Assembly (NCBI RefSeq): GCF_014287775.1 | Contig: NZ_JACOOZ010000005.1 | Coordinates: 124,001-188,000, forward strand | Direction: 5' to 3' | Length of the DNA stretch: 64,000 nucleotides | Source: Eubacterium_G segne | GTDB lineage: Bacteria > Bacillota > Clostridia > Lachnospirales > Lachnospiraceae | In this document: positions 63,343 through 64,000 of the stretch, piece by piece | Layout of the letters: every line of letters begins with the position of its first letter | Numbering within the stretch: the stretch's first letter is position 1 | Program-made: the position numbers and the translations under genes | The notes under the pieces: model-generated | Database searches by the model: none | Seen by the model: only the letters and a program-made list of their open reading frames with translations | Told to the model about the DNA's origin: nothing

Positions 63343-64000
63343 ATGTACAAATACGAAACACACTTACATACAAAACACGGAAGCGCATGTGCTACTATTT
63401 CAGGAAAGGGACAGGCTTTAGAATACAAGCATGCAGGCTATACCGGAATTATTATTACCGAACATTTTTTTAGGGGAAATACCTGTATACCAAAGGATTT
63501 GCCATGGGAAGAAAGAATTAATCTGTTTTGCAGAGGATATGAGGAGGCAAAATACTATGGAGATAAAATAGGTCTTCAGGTATTCTTCGGATGGGAAGAA
63601 ACATATGATGGACAGGATTTCTTAGTTTATGGACTTGATAAGGAATGGCTGCTTAATCACCCTGAAGTTGAACATTGGACAATAAAGGAGCAGTTTTTGG
63701 AGGTTTCAAAATATGGTGGAATGGTTATACATGCTCATCCTTTCAGAGACAGACCATATATACCAAAAATCAGACTTTTTCCTAAGCAGGTACACGGGGT
63801 GGAGGTGTACAATGCAGGAAATTATAACGAAGAAAATGAAAGAGCATATATGTATGCAAAACAATATAATCTTCCAATTACTGCCGGGGGTGACAGCCAC
63901 CATCATGATATTACCTGCTCCGGCATTGGCGTGGAGGAAAGGTTTGAAAGTATTGTGGACTACATTAAATGTATTAAAGAAAATAAGCCAAAACAGTTGC
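63343..64000 (+). CDS. PHP-domain metal-dependent phosphoesterase, partial (3' end outside window)
   Basis: The first 219 residues of a PHP-superfamily protein. Metal-binding motifs are Glu-Thr-His-Leu-His-Thr near residue 5, Thr-Glu-His, a later Ile-His-Ala-His-Pro and Gly-Gly-Asp-Ser-His-His. The superfamily includes histidinol phosphatases and small-molecule or RNA phosphoesterases. No HisK-specific context is visible. GGGAG lies nine bases upstream of the ATG. It is divergent from the radical SAM operon. Confidence 0.85.
   Translation, partial: MYKYETHLHTKHGSACATISGKGQALEYKHAGYTGIIITEHFFRGNTCIPKDLPWEERINLFCRGYEEAKYYGDKIGLQVFFGWEETYDGQDFLVYGLDKEWLLNHPEVEHWTIKEQFLEVSKYGGMVIHAHPFRDRPYIPKIRLFPKQVHGVEVYNAGNYNEENERAYMYAKQYNLPITAGGDSHHHDITCSGIGVEERFESIVDYIKCIKENKPKQL

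Noticed and set aside
1..64000. tRNA or rRNA genes, CRISPR arrays, insertion sequences
   Set aside because: No cloverleaf, rRNA segment, regularly spaced direct repeat or transposase was recognised in any intergenic gap.

Overview
The window is a gene-dense, AT-rich, housekeeping stretch from a spore-forming member of the Clostridia, most likely Lachnospiraceae-like. This rests on gene order and gene content (inference): yqfC-yqfD-phoH-ybeY, miaB-mutS-mutL-miaA, radC-mreBCD, sepF-ylmH-lspA-rluD, divergent LysM/lexA, rplU-prp-rpmA-obgE, DUF4317, and long Clostridia-type PBP2 and XerS-like proteins. No tRNA, rRNA, CRISPR array, insertion sequence or prophage was seen, and no intergenic gap exceeds about 240 bases.

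Layout. 1-4121: the 3' end of an operon with a cut-off helical protein, a small TG-rich membrane protein, a membrane-anchored Ig-like repeat protein and a secreted InlB-repeat protein. This is the least understood part. 4276-8626: tyrS, alaS and rpsU with their promoters and a strong terminator. 8678-17607: sporulation genes (yqfC, yqfD, a SpoVB-like flippase, a BofC-like protein), phoH, ybeY, a DUF3048 protein and two flavoproteins. 17680-27923: an unknown beta-rich protein, then ynzC, fau, miaB, mutS, mutL, miaA and an aluminium-resistance-type PLP enzyme. 28056-36865: cell shape and division (radC, mreBCD, PBP2, minD, minE, rodA), then mgsA. 37272-42352: a HlyD-like adaptor, yggS, sepF, ylmH, lspA and rluD. 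42375-45697: a TtcA-like enzyme, a XerS-like recombinase, and a divergent SOS pair (a YneA-like LysM protein and lexA) with three LexA boxes between them.

From 45720 to 63162 every gene is on the minus strand. It begins upstream with a B12-type radical SAM protein, its DUF2344 partner and a short RNase G. These are followed, translationally coupled, by a solute-binding lipoprotein, a YesM-type histidine kinase, a YesN-type response regulator, a SanA-like protein and a DUF4317 protein. Next comes the L21/Prp/L27/ObgE/YhbY/NadD-YqeK/RsfS operon, with its own promoter and a probable L21 leader RNA, ending in a cytoplasmic GH13 enzyme. A His-rich CobW-family GTPase lies beyond. A PHP-domain protein on the plus strand runs off the right end.

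No clearly new defence or mobile system is present. The items most worth a second look are: (i) the solute-binding-protein/two-component cassette without permeases, wedged between rng and rplU; (ii) the unrecognised surface-protein operon at the left end; (iii) minDE without minC and sepF-ylmH-lspA without divIVA; (iv) inverted repeats in the promoter region of the His-rich GTPase; (v) the NadD-YqeK fusion.
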